From positions 1 to 59,677 of the forward strand of contig JBBWZQ010000117.1 in NCBI GenBank assembly GCA_039649115.1: DNA of 59,677 bases, read 5' to 3'. Both the position numbers and the translations under genes were made by a program. Below, piece by piece: positions 17,644-24,892 of this stretch. The notes under the pieces were generated by a model. The model had not been told where the DNA came from. It worked only from the letters and a program-made list of their open reading frames with translations, and ran no database searches. The stretch is from DATEJJ01 sp039649115 (lineage in GTDB: Bacteria; Actinomycetota; Actinomycetes; Mycobacteriales; Micromonosporaceae). The first letter of the stretch is position 1. Every line of letters starts with the position of its first letter.

Positions 17644-20600
17644 ATGGAGTTCCGGGTCCTCGGTCCGCTGCAGATCGTCGCTGCCGGCCGCGAGTGGAGC
17701 GTCGGCTCGGCCCGGCAGCGTGTCACGCTGGCGGTTCTGCTGTTGGAGCGCAACCGGGTGGTGCCCGTGGAGCGGCTCATCGACGCGCTCTGGGCGGAGA
17801 ACCCGCCGCAGACCGCCAGGGCACAGGTCCAGATATGCGTGTCCGCGCTGCGCCGCCTGCTGGCCGCGGCGGGTGGTCCCGATCTCCTCCAGACCGTGCA
17901 CCCCGGATACCTGCTGCGGTGCGCGGTCGGGTCGGTCGACCTCGACGTGTTCGAGCGGCTCGTCGAGGCCGCCCGGGGTGACGCGGCGGCCGGGCGGACC
18001 GCGCCGGCGGCGGAGAAGCTGAGCACCGCGCTCGGGCTGTGGCGTGGCGCCGCGTTCGCCGGGGTCGAGAGTCGTACGGTACGCCCGCGGGCGCTGTGGC
18101 TGGCCGAGGCCAAGTTGGCGGCCGTGGCGGAGCACCTCGACGCGGAACTCGCGCTGGGACGCCATGAGGACGTGCTGCAGCCGCTGGCCGTCCTGGTTGG
18201 TGAGCACCCGCTGCGGGAGCGGCTTCGTGCGCAGCAGATGCTCGCCCTGTACCGGTCGGGCCGGACGGCCGACGCGCTCGAGGTGTTCCGGCAGACCCGC
18301 CGGACGCTCGACGACGAGCTGGGCATCGAGCCCGGTGCCGAGCTGCGCGAGCTGGAGCAGGCGATCCTGGCCGACCATCCGCGGCTCGCGCCGCCGGCCG
18401 CCGCGGCGCCGCCGGTCGTGCCGGTGCCGGTGCCGGTGCCGGTGCCGCGGCAGCTTCCGCCCGCGATCGCCGACCTCTCCGGCCGGGATGAGCTGGTCCG
18501 GCGGCTGACCGGGCTGTTGACGCCGGCGCCGGCGGCGCAAGCGGTGCGCATCGTCGTCGTCACCGGACCCGCGGGGGTCGGCAAGAGCGCCCTCGCCATC
18601 CACCTCGCCCATCAGGTCAGCGACCGGTTCCCCGACGGTCAGCTGTTCGCCCACCTGCGCGGCGCCGAGCCGTCGCCGACCGGTATCGGCCGCGTGCTGG
18701 GCCGGTTCCTGCGCGAGCTCGGGGTGCCCGGCACCGCCGTCCCGGCCGCGCTGGAGGATCGCATGAGCGCGTTTCGCAGCCTGGTCGCCGGACGCCGGAT
18801 GCTCGTCCTGCTCGATGACGTGGCCACCGAGGAGCAGGTGCCCGCGCTGCTGCCGGGCACGGCCGGCCACCTCGTGGTGGTCACCAGCCGGCGCCGTCTC
18901 ACCGGCCTCGCCGGCGCGCGGCACGTCGAGGTCGGCGTGCTCGACGAGTCAGCGTCGGTCGAGCTGCTCAGCGCCGCGGTCGGGCGCGAGGTCGTGGCGG
19001 CGTCCCCGGCCGCGACCCGGTCGCTGATCGAGCGCTGCGGTGGGCTGCCGCTCGCGCTGCGGATCGCCGCGGCCCGGCTCGCCGCGCGTCCGCACTGGAA
19101 GGTCGGCGACCTGCTCGAACGGCTCGACGACGAGTACCGCCGGCTCGACGAGTTCGTGCACGGCCAGCTGTGCGTGCGTTCGAGCATGGCCATCACGTAC
19201 GAGGCGTTGCCCGATCCGGCGCGCCGGCTCTTCCGGCTGCTGGGCCTGCCGACCTGGTCGGCGCTGCCCCACTGGGTCGCCGCGCCGCTGCTGGACCTCG
19301 ACCCGGCCGCGGCCGGCGAACTGCTGGAGGTCCTGGTCGAGGCGCGCGCCGTCGAGGTCGTCCCGGGCGGCGGCCGCACCTACCGGCTGCACGACCTGGT
19401 GCGGGTGTACGCGCGGGAGCGGCTCGCCGCGGAGGAACCGCCCCGGCAACGGCTGGCGGCGCTGCGCCGGCTGCTGGGCTGCCAGCTGTACCTCACCGAG
19501 CGGGCGCACCAGCTGGAGTACGGCGGCGACTACACCCTCCTGCACAGCCTGGCACCGCGCTGGATTCCCGACACGGCGACCGTTGCCGACCTGCTCGTCC
19601 AGCCGCTGGCCTGGCTGGAGCAGGAGCGTGGCCGCGTCGTGGACAGCATCGGACAGGCGGCGCGGGCCGGGCTGCACGAGTACGCCTGGGACCTCGCGAT
19701 AAGCGCGGTGTTCCTGTTCGAGCACGGCATGCACTTCGACGATTGGCGGGAGACACACGAGGTGGCTCTGCTCGCCGCGCAGCGCCACCGCGACAGCCGT
19801 GGCGAGGCGGCAATGCTCTATTCGCTGGGTGCGCTCGCGGTCGCACGGCTACAGCCCGAGCCGGCCCTGCGGCACCTCACCGCGGCCGAGCGGCTGTTCA
19901 CAGAGCTGCGCTTCCCGCACGGCCGCGGCCTGGCACTGCGCAACCTCGCCTTCGTCGACCGGCTGCAGGGCCGGTACGGCAGCGCCGCGGCCAGGTACCG
20001 CGAGTCGCTGCAACTGCTGCGCTCGGCCGGTGACCGGGTCGGTGAGGCGCACGCCCTCAACGGGCTGGCGCGCCTCCACATGGAGCACGGGGAGCTGGAC
20101 CAGGCGCACGGGCTGCTGGACGAGGCGCTGGCCATCTGTCGCGCCGTCGGCAACCAGCGGGTCGCCGCGCAGGTGATGCACGCGCTCGGCGACCTGCGGC
20201 TGGTCTGCGAGGATTACGAGGAGGCGCGGCGGCAGTTCGCGGCCGTACTCACGATCGCCCGGCAGACCGGTGACTCCACCGGTGAGGCGTACGCCCGGCT
20301 CGGTCTCGGTGTCGCCGCGCTGCGCCAGGGCCGGTTCGCCGCGGCGGACGCGACCGACGTGGCGCGGCGCCGGCGGCTCGATGAGGCGATGGAGGAGCTG
20401 CGCGGCGGCCTCGACCATGCCCGGCGGGCGGGCGACCGGATGGCCGAGGCGCGGCTGCTGCTGGCGACCGCGCAGGCGCACGCGGCGGAGCAACGCCAGA
20501 CGGCGGCCGCCGCCGAAATCGCCCAGGCACTGGGCATCCTGGGCGAGCTGGGTGCGAAGCGCTGGCAGGCGGTCGCGTACCGGCAGCTGGGCGATATGCA

Positions 20601-20703
20601 CCTGGTCGCGGGTGACGACGCCGCGGGCGCGGCCGCCCACGCCGCGGAGGTCGCCGTCCTGGCGTCGCTGCCGGCGTCGATCACCGGCCAGGACGAGGGT
20701 TAG
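17644..20703 (+). CDS. Second SARP/AfsR-type regulator, next to the RiPP cluster
   Basis: 1019 residues from the ATG at 17644 (MEFRVLGPLQIVAAG); the open frame extends to 17533, but the upstream part is not conserved-looking. Domains: winged helix (1-95), BTAD (about 98-245, ending LRELEQAILADHP), a Pro/Val linker, NB-ARC with P-loop GPAGVGKS (from residue 308), RMLVLLDDVATEEQVPALLPG and GGLPLALRIAAARLA, then TPR repeats to the C-terminus. It shares domain order with the SARP just upstream but differs in sequence, so the pair looks like an old duplication or two pathway regulators. It is the nearest regulator to the RiPP genes and reads in the same direction, which makes it the best candidate activator. 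Confidence 0.9.
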   Translation: MEFRVLGPLQIVAAGREWSVGSARQRVTLAVLLLERNRVVPVERLIDALWAENPPQTARAQVQICVSALRRLLAAAGGPDLLQTVHPGYLLRCAVGSVDLDVFERLVEAARGDAAAGRTAPAAEKLSTALGLWRGAAFAGVESRTVRPRALWLAEAKLAAVAEHLDAELALGRHEDVLQPLAVLVGEHPLRERLRAQQMLALYRSGRTADALEVFRQTRRTLDDELGIEPGAELRELEQAILADHPRLAPPAAAAPPVVPVPVPVPVPRQLPPAIADLSGRDELVRRLTGLLTPAPAAQAVRIVVVTGPAGVGKSALAIHLAHQVSDRFPDGQLFAHLRGAEPSPTGIGRVLGRFLRELGVPGTAVPAALEDRMSAFRSLVAGRRMLVLLDDVATEEQVPALLPGTAGHLVVVTSRRRLTGLAGARHVEVGVLDESASVELLSAAVGREVVAASPAATRSLIERCGGLPLALRIAAARLAARPHWKVGDLLERLDDEYRRLDEFVHGQLCVRSSMAITYEALPDPARRLFRLLGLPTWSALPHWVAAPLLDLDPAAAGELLEVLVEARAVEVVPGGGRTYRLHDLVRVYARERLAAEEPPRQRLAALRRLLGCQLYLTERAHQLEYGGDYTLLHSLAPRWIPDTATVADLLVQPLAWLEQERGRVVDSIGQAARAGLHEYAWDLAISAVFLFEHGMHFDDWRETHEVALLAAQRHRDSRGEAAMLYSLGALAVARLQPEPALRHLTAAERLFTELRFPHGRGLALRNLAFVDRLQGRYGSAAARYRESLQLLRSAGDRVGEAHALNGLARLHMEHGELDQAHGLLDEALAICRAVGNQRVAAQVMHALGDLRLVCEDYEEARRQFAAVLTIARQTGDSTGEAYARLGLGVAALRQGRFAAADATDVARRRRLDEAMEELRGGLDHARRAGDRMAEARLLLATAQAHAAEQRQTAAAAEIAQALGILGELGAKRWQAVAYRQLGDMHLVAGDDAAGAAAHAAEVAVLASLPASITGQDEG

Positions 20704-20870
20704 CCCCAGTTGGTGTCAAGCGTTGGCGCGATGCCGCGCCCGCGGTGATCGATCATGCCGCCATCGTCGCCAGCGCGCTATCAGCACGCCATCCCGCGGA
20801 TGATGGCCGCCCGATTGCGCGGTGCCGCACGTCTTTCGGTGCCGAAGGGCGACCGGCGGGCCACCCCTGG
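20704..20870. other. Non-coding spacer between SARP and RiPP repeat unit
   Basis: No convincing gene is seen. The stretch belongs to a 431-bp gap up to 21134 whose second part holds repeat copy A and the decayed precursor. A pathway promoter may lie here, but no clear -35/-10 pair was identified. Confidence 0.4.
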
Positions 20871-21014
20871 ACGGTGCTGGCGGCACGGCCCACGTGCGGT
20901 TCGCCGCCCGGCATACCGAAGCGATAGCCGGTTGCGGTCCGCTCGTGGCGGTGGTGCGAGGGCACCGCCTCCGATGGAAGGAGGCCTACATGTCCGACAC
21001 CGAGCTCGCCCGTT
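20871..21014 (+). repeat. Direct repeat copy A (decayed unit)
   Basis: This 144-bp stretch matches 21429-21587 almost base for base apart from about 12 bp missing near its start and scattered substitutions. It contains the last codons of a transthyretin-like gene (GGTAHVRFA in one frame, against GGTAHVQFA in the intact copy), the spacer, the stem-loop, the ribosome site and the first nine codons of a precursor. The similarity stops after MSDTELARS. This is the residue of a tandem duplication. Confidence 0.85.
20947..20969 (+). promoter_or_regulatory. Conserved 5' UTR stem-loop, copy A
   Basis: GGCGGTG (20947-20953) and CACCGCC (20963-20969) form a perfect 7-bp stem with a 9-base loop, placed 8 bases before the AAGGAGG ribosome site of the decayed precursor. 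The stem is identical in copy B although the loop differs. Confidence 0.5.
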
Positions 21015-21124
21015 CCGGGCCGGCGTCCAGGGTCGGTGTCGTCCCGTCCCGGCGCGGCGTCGGGTGGGTGCGAAGGCCGCCCGGTGGCACTGAGCGGCAG
21101 AACTTCAGAGACCCGAGACGATAG
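20990..21124 (+). pseudogene. Decayed RiPP precursor copy
   Basis: An ATG behind a perfect AAGGAGG encodes 44 residues. The first nine (MSDTELARS) are identical to the intact precursor at 21563, then the reading changes to an Arg/Gly/Pro-rich tail (RRGVGWVRRPPGG, ending DPRR) with no similarity to the rest of the leader or the core. It is best explained as a truncated duplicate whose 3' part was replaced. It could still be translated, so a function as a decoy or second peptide is not excluded. Confidence 0.6.
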
Positions 21125-21134
21125 GGAGGGCCGC

Positions 21135-21488
21135 GTGTCTCTGCGGGTGCGAACGTACGCGCTCGACACGTTCCACGGGCGGCCGGCGGCCGGCGTGCCG
21201 GTGTCGATCGAGTCGGCCGGTGCCGGCGGCTGGATGACGGTCGCGCGCGGCGTCACCGGTGACGACGGTTCGTGGACCGGTGACGCCGGCACGGCGCCGC
21301 ACACCGCCGTGCTGCGGCTCGTCGTGGACACCGGCGGCTACTACGCGGCGCTCGGTGTGCGCGCGAGCGGCCAGGAGCTGACCGTCGGCCTGCGGCTCGG
21401 CGGCGGCGGTGGCGGGACCGCACTGGTCACGGTGCTGGTGGCACCGGCCGGCGGCACGGCCCACGTGCAGTTCGCCGGCCCGGCATAG
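21135..21488 (+). CDS. Transthyretin/5-hydroxyisourate-hydrolase-like protein in RiPP cluster
   Basis: 117 residues from a GTG at 21135 after GGGAGG. The N-terminal part resembles the transthyretin fold of 5-hydroxyisourate hydrolases: LDTFHGRPAAGVPVSIE, then WMTVARGVTGDDGSW, LRLVVDTGGYYAALG. The C-terminal signature of true HIU hydrolases (YRGS-type end) is absent; instead it ends VAPAGGTAHVQFAGPA. Purine catabolism is therefore unlikely. It sits 74 bp before the precursor, and its 3' end is duplicated together with the precursor start, so it belongs to the RiPP unit. A role as a binding or chaperone protein for the peptide is only a guess. Confidence 0.6.
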   Translation: MSLRVRTYALDTFHGRPAAGVPVSIESAGAGGWMTVARGVTGDDGSWTGDAGTAPHTAVLRLVVDTGGYYAALGVRASGQELTVGLRLGGGGGGTALVTVLVAPAGGTAHVQFAGPA

Positions 21489-21587
21489 CGAGGTGATAGC
21501 GGGTCGCGGTCCGCTCGTGGCGGTGGTGTGAATGCACCGCCTCCCATGGAAGGAGGACCAACATGTCCGACACCGAGCTCGCCCGCT
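21429..21587 (+). repeat. Direct repeat copy B (intact unit)
   Basis: This is the partner of 20871-21014. It spans the end of the transthyretin-like gene, the spacer with the conserved stem-loop, AAGGAGG and the first codons of the working precursor. Sequence beyond 21587 is unique. Confidence 0.85.
21519..21541 (+). promoter_or_regulatory. Conserved 5' UTR stem-loop, copy B
   Basis: GGCGGTG (21519-21525) and CACCGCC (21535-21541) repeat the stem of copy A exactly, with a 9-base loop of different sequence (GTGTGAATG against GTGCGAGGG). It ends 8 bases before AAGGAGG of the precursor gene. A stem kept while the loop drifts suggests selection on the structure, or only recent duplication. Confidence 0.5.
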
Positions 21588-21733
21588 CTGACGGCGACGC
21601 CATCGCCGAACTGCTCAACAGCGGCCTCACCCAGATCGGGTCGCTCGACAACTCGGCGCTCGGCCACGCGCTGCACCGGGCGATCGATGCCGAATTCGAT
21701 GAGGAGATCGGCAGCCACGGCAGCTGCATCTAG
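21563..21733 (+). CDS. RiPP precursor peptide
   Basis: 56 residues with a strong AAGGAGG ribosome site 6 bp upstream. The leader starts MSDTELARSDGDAIAELL; the middle is an amphipathic helix (SALGHALHRAIDAEFDEEI), and the peptide ends GSHGSCI. Small acidic leaders and C-terminal cores rich in small residues are typical of substrates of FxsB-type radical SAM enzymes. Ser51, Ser54 and Cys55 at the end, plus Phe45 just before, offer sites for Ser dehydration, thioether formation and aromatic crosslinking. The canonical FxSxx ending of FxsA is not present. It is directly upstream of the maturase genes and not otherwise similar to anything recognised. The true core boundary is unknown. Confidence 0.8.
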   Translation: MSDTELARSDGDAIAELLNSGLTQIGSLDNSALGHALHRAIDAEFDEEIGSHGSCI

Positions 21734-21735
21734 CC

Positions 21736-21790
21736 GGACGCCACGGATGCCGGTCCGGCGGCGGTCCCCCGGCCGCGCCGGCCGGCGTCC
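21736..21790 (+). terminator. GC-rich stem-loop between precursor and maturases
   Basis: GGACGCC (21736-21742) pairs exactly with GGCGTCC (21784-21790), and the inside is rich in complementary GCCGG/CCGGC blocks. It begins three bases after the precursor stop. No T-tract follows, so it may be a partial terminator or an mRNA-stabilising structure. Either would keep precursor levels above enzyme levels, as in many RiPP operons. Confidence 0.45.
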
Positions 21791-21829
21791 GTTCACGTCA
21801 TCGCGTCCCGTCGCAGAAGAGAGAAGAGC

Positions 21830-23071
21830 ATGGTGACGATCCCGGTGAACCTGGGCCCGGTCCGCACGGCCGTGCCGGAGTGGCCGGTCGGCGCGCTCGA
21901 CGTGCCGGAGCTGCTCCGGCGGGGGGTGTGGCGACCCGTCCCGTTCCAGGAGTTCGTCGTCAAGGTGCACAGCAGGTGCAACCTGGCGTGCGACTACTGC
22001 TACATGTACGAAATGGCCGACCAGGGCTGGCGGGACCAGCCCCGGGTCATGGCGCCCGAAGTCATGGCACGGGTCGCGGCCCGGATCGCCGAGCACGCCC
22101 ACGCGCACGAGCTCCCCGTCGTCAAGGTGGTCCTGCACGGTGGCGAGCCGCTGCTCGCCGGACCCGTCGGGCTGCGGCGGTTCGTGGGGATGGTCCGGGA
22201 GGCGGTCGAGCCACGCAGCGCGGTGCGATTCGCCGTCCAGACCAACGGGGTGCTGCTCGACGAGCGGCACCTGCCCGTCCTGCTGGAGCACGGCGTCCGG
22301 ATCGGGGTGAGCGTCGACGGTGGGCGCGCCGACAACGACCGGCATCGCCGCTTCCCCAACGGCAGGGGCAGCTTCGACGCGGTGGCGGAGGGGATCGGGC
22401 GGCTGACGCAGGAGCCGTACCGGCGGCTCTTCTCGGGCATCCTGTGCACGATCGACCTGGAAAACGACCCGGTCGAGACCTACCAGGCGCTGCTGGGCTT
22501 CGGGCCGCCGGCGCTGAACTTCCTGCTGCCGCACGGCAACTGGTCGAGCCCGCCGCCGGGGCGCACCGCCGGCGCCGCGACGCCCTACGCCGACTGGCTC
22601 ATCGCGGTCTTCGACGCCTGGTGCGCGTCGCACCGGCGACCCACCCGGATCCGGATGTTCGAATCGATCGTGAGCCTGGTCGCCGGCGGCACCACAGCGC
22701 AGGAGGACCTCGGCCTGGCGCCGGTCTCGCTGCTGGTCGTCGAGACGGACGGCACCTTCGAGCAGGTCGACTCGCTGAAATCCACATTCGACGGTGCGGC
22801 GGGGACCGGCGCCTCGGTGTGGAGCCACTCGCTCGACGACGTCCTGCGCCACCCCGGCGTGGTGGCCCGGCAGATCGGCGCCGAGGCGCTGTGCCAGACC
22901 TGCCGCGCCTGCCCGATCCAGCGGGTCTGCGGCGGCGGCCTGTACACGCACCGGTACCGCGCCGGACACGGCTTCCTGAACCCGTCCGTGTACTGCGCCG
23001 ACCTGGCGAAGCTCATCCGGCACGTCACCGAGCGCCTACTGGTCGATCTACGTCAACGTGTTGGAGCGTGA
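21830..23071 (+). CDS. FxsB-type radical SAM/SPASM peptide maturase
   Basis: 413 residues. FQEFVVKVHSRCNLACDYCY holds the radical SAM CxxxCxxC (Cys50, Cys54, Cys57), and the following YMYEMADQGW and VVLHGGEPLLAG are diagnostic of the FxsB subfamily. The C-terminal SPASM-type region carries Cys355, Cys358, Cys361, Cys367 (CQTCRACPIQRVCGGG) and Cys389 for auxiliary Fe-S binding. FxsB-type enzymes cleave S-adenosylmethionine and form carbon-carbon (cyclophane) links on precursor peptides. The start at 21830 lies 96 bp after the precursor stop behind GAAGAGAG. The product lacks the fused C-terminal hydroxylase-like extension of FxsBH; a separate HExxH protein follows 3 bp later, so they are surely co-translated and probably act together. 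Confidence 0.88.
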   Translation: MVTIPVNLGPVRTAVPEWPVGALDVPELLRRGVWRPVPFQEFVVKVHSRCNLACDYCYMYEMADQGWRDQPRVMAPEVMARVAARIAEHAHAHELPVVKVVLHGGEPLLAGPVGLRRFVGMVREAVEPRSAVRFAVQTNGVLLDERHLPVLLEHGVRIGVSVDGGRADNDRHRRFPNGRGSFDAVAEGIGRLTQEPYRRLFSGILCTIDLENDPVETYQALLGFGPPALNFLLPHGNWSSPPPGRTAGAATPYADWLIAVFDAWCASHRRPTRIRMFESIVSLVAGGTTAQEDLGLAPVSLLVVETDGTFEQVDSLKSTFDGAAGTGASVWSHSLDDVLRHPGVVARQIGAEALCQTCRACPIQRVCGGGLYTHRYRAGHGFLNPSVYCADLAKLIRHVTERLLVDLRQRVGA

Positions 23072-23074
23072 GCC

Positions 23075-24886
23075 ATGTCCGCATCCGTACCGTCGCTCAC
23101 CACCGCGCAGCTGACGGCGCTCGTCACCGGCGGCGCACCCGGCGAGGTCGAGGCGTTGCGCCACGGGCGGCTGCACCGGCAGGTGCTGCTGGTACACGAG
23201 GTGCTGATCGCGGCGAGCGCACTGTGCACGCCGGACGAGGCGGCCCGGCTGCGCGGGTACCTCGCGCTGCTGGGCGAGCTGAACCGGGCCGATCCGGCGG
23301 CGGTGACGCAGCTGCTGCTGCACCCGCAGCTCGGCGCGTGGGCGATGTCCTGCCTGCGGCATCTGCGCGACGGCGGACCGTTCGACGACGGGTTCCGGGC
23401 GGACCTGGGATACCTGCCGGCGTTGCTGGCCGTCGCCGCGCTGCGGGCCGGTCGCCCGGTGACGCTGGGGGTGCCGCTGCGGGCGGGCCGTGTGTTCCTG
23501 CCCACGCTGGGCGAGGCCGACCTCGGCGCCGCCGGCGCCGGCGAAGCCGAGCTGTGCGTCCGCGACGGCGTGCTGACGGTGCGCCACGGCGACCGGACCG
23601 TCAGCGTCCCCGGTCAGCCGCACGCCGATGCGCCCGGCTGGCGGGGCATCAGGATGCTGTCCTGCGGCGGCCTGCTGCCGATCAGCGTTGCGCTGGACGA
23701 TCTCGACCCGTTCCGCGACCCCGGCGGGTTGGCTGGCGCGGACGTGATCGATCCGGCCGACCTGCCACGGTGGCAAGAGACGTTCGCGGCCGCCTGGGCG
23801 CTGCTCGCGCGGGACCACACCGACCGTGCCCGCGCCATCCGGGTCGCGTTGCGGTCGCTGGTGCCGGCCCGGGGCGGGCCGCGGGGCATGTCCACCAGCG
23901 CCACGACGGCGAGCGCATTCGGTGCCGTCGCGCTCTCGCCGCCGGCGAGCCCCGCGGCGTTCGCGGTGACGCTCGTGCACGAGCTGCAGCACAACCGGCT
24001 CAACGCGATCCTCGACCTGGTCGAGCTGCACGACCGGAGCCGGCTGCCGCGGTACTACGCGCCGTGGCGCGACGACCCGCGGCCGCTGGGCGCGCTGCTG
24101 CACGGCGTCTACGCGCACCTGGGGGTGGCCGGGTTCTGGCGTACCCACCGCACCGTCGCGACCGGGCCGGAGTCGGTGCTGGCGCACATCGAGTTCGCCC
24201 GCTGGCGCGAGCAGACCTGGGTGGCGGCGCGGCAGCTCACGGGTGCCGACGAGCTGACCACGGCCGGCCGGCGATTCGTGTCCGCGATCGTCGAGGTGCT
24301 CGGCGGCTGGCGGGCCGAGCCGATCCCGGCCGGCGCGTCCACGCTCGCCGACGAGCTGGCAGCCGACCACGAGGCGAGCTGGCGGATGCGCAACCTCGAG
24401 CCCGACGAGGGCGCCGTCACCCAGCTCGCGAAGGACTGGTGCGCGCGCAGCGCCGCGCCCACCGTCCCGGCCACCCCGGTCACCCAGCGGGCCGCCGACC
24501 GGCGGTTGCCCGACACCGGTTCGCGGCTCAACCTGCTGTACCTGTCGCTGCAGAGTCCCGACCGGTTCCGCCGGCTGTGCGCCGATCGGGCCGCCCTGGC
24601 CGCCGCCTACCCGGGTGCGACCACCGCCGACGTCGCATTCGTGCGCGGGGAGCACGCCGACGCCGCCGGCGCGTACCGGGCCCAGGTGGCCGCCACGCCG
24701 GAGCGGCCGGAGGCGTGGACCGGGCTCGCTCTCGCCCTGCGGCGCACCGGGGCGACGGACGTCGGCGACGCACTCGCCGCGCATCCCGAGGTCGTCTCCG
24801 CCACGTACCGGCGGATCGTCGCCGAATCCGGCACGGGTCCACCCGTCGAGCAGTTGGTCGCCTGGCTCGCCCCGGCGCTGGGGTAG
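23075..24886 (+). CDS. HExxH-type peptide beta-hydroxylase-like protein
   Basis: 603 residues, no signal peptide. The family marker HELQHNRLNAILDL gives His302-Glu303-x-x-His306, the metal site of the HExxH putative peptide-modification family, some of whose members are 2-oxoglutarate-dependent peptide beta-hydroxylases. WRMRNLEPDEG, QLAKDW and a final stretch resembling TPR helices (ERPEAWTGLALALRRTG) match the usual C-terminal helical part. These proteins occur beside or fused to FxsB-type radical SAM enzymes. Only 3 bp separate it from the radical SAM gene. Hydroxylation of precursor residues is the expected role; which residue is unknown. Confidence 0.82.
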   Translation: MSASVPSLTTAQLTALVTGGAPGEVEALRHGRLHRQVLLVHEVLIAASALCTPDEAARLRGYLALLGELNRADPAAVTQLLLHPQLGAWAMSCLRHLRDGGPFDDGFRADLGYLPALLAVAALRAGRPVTLGVPLRAGRVFLPTLGEADLGAAGAGEAELCVRDGVLTVRHGDRTVSVPGQPHADAPGWRGIRMLSCGGLLPISVALDDLDPFRDPGGLAGADVIDPADLPRWQETFAAAWALLARDHTDRARAIRVALRSLVPARGGPRGMSTSATTASAFGAVALSPPASPAAFAVTLVHELQHNRLNAILDLVELHDRSRLPRYYAPWRDDPRPLGALLHGVYAHLGVAGFWRTHRTVATGPESVLAHIEFARWREQTWVAARQLTGADELTTAGRRFVSAIVEVLGGWRAEPIPAGASTLADELAADHEASWRMRNLEPDEGAVTQLAKDWCARSAAPTVPATPVTQRAADRRLPDTGSRLNLLYLSLQSPDRFRRLCADRAALAAAYPGATTADVAFVRGEHADAAGAYRAQVAATPERPEAWTGLALALRRTGATDVGDALAAHPEVVSATYRRIVAESGTGPPVEQLVAWLAPALG

Positions 24887-24892
24887 GCGGAC

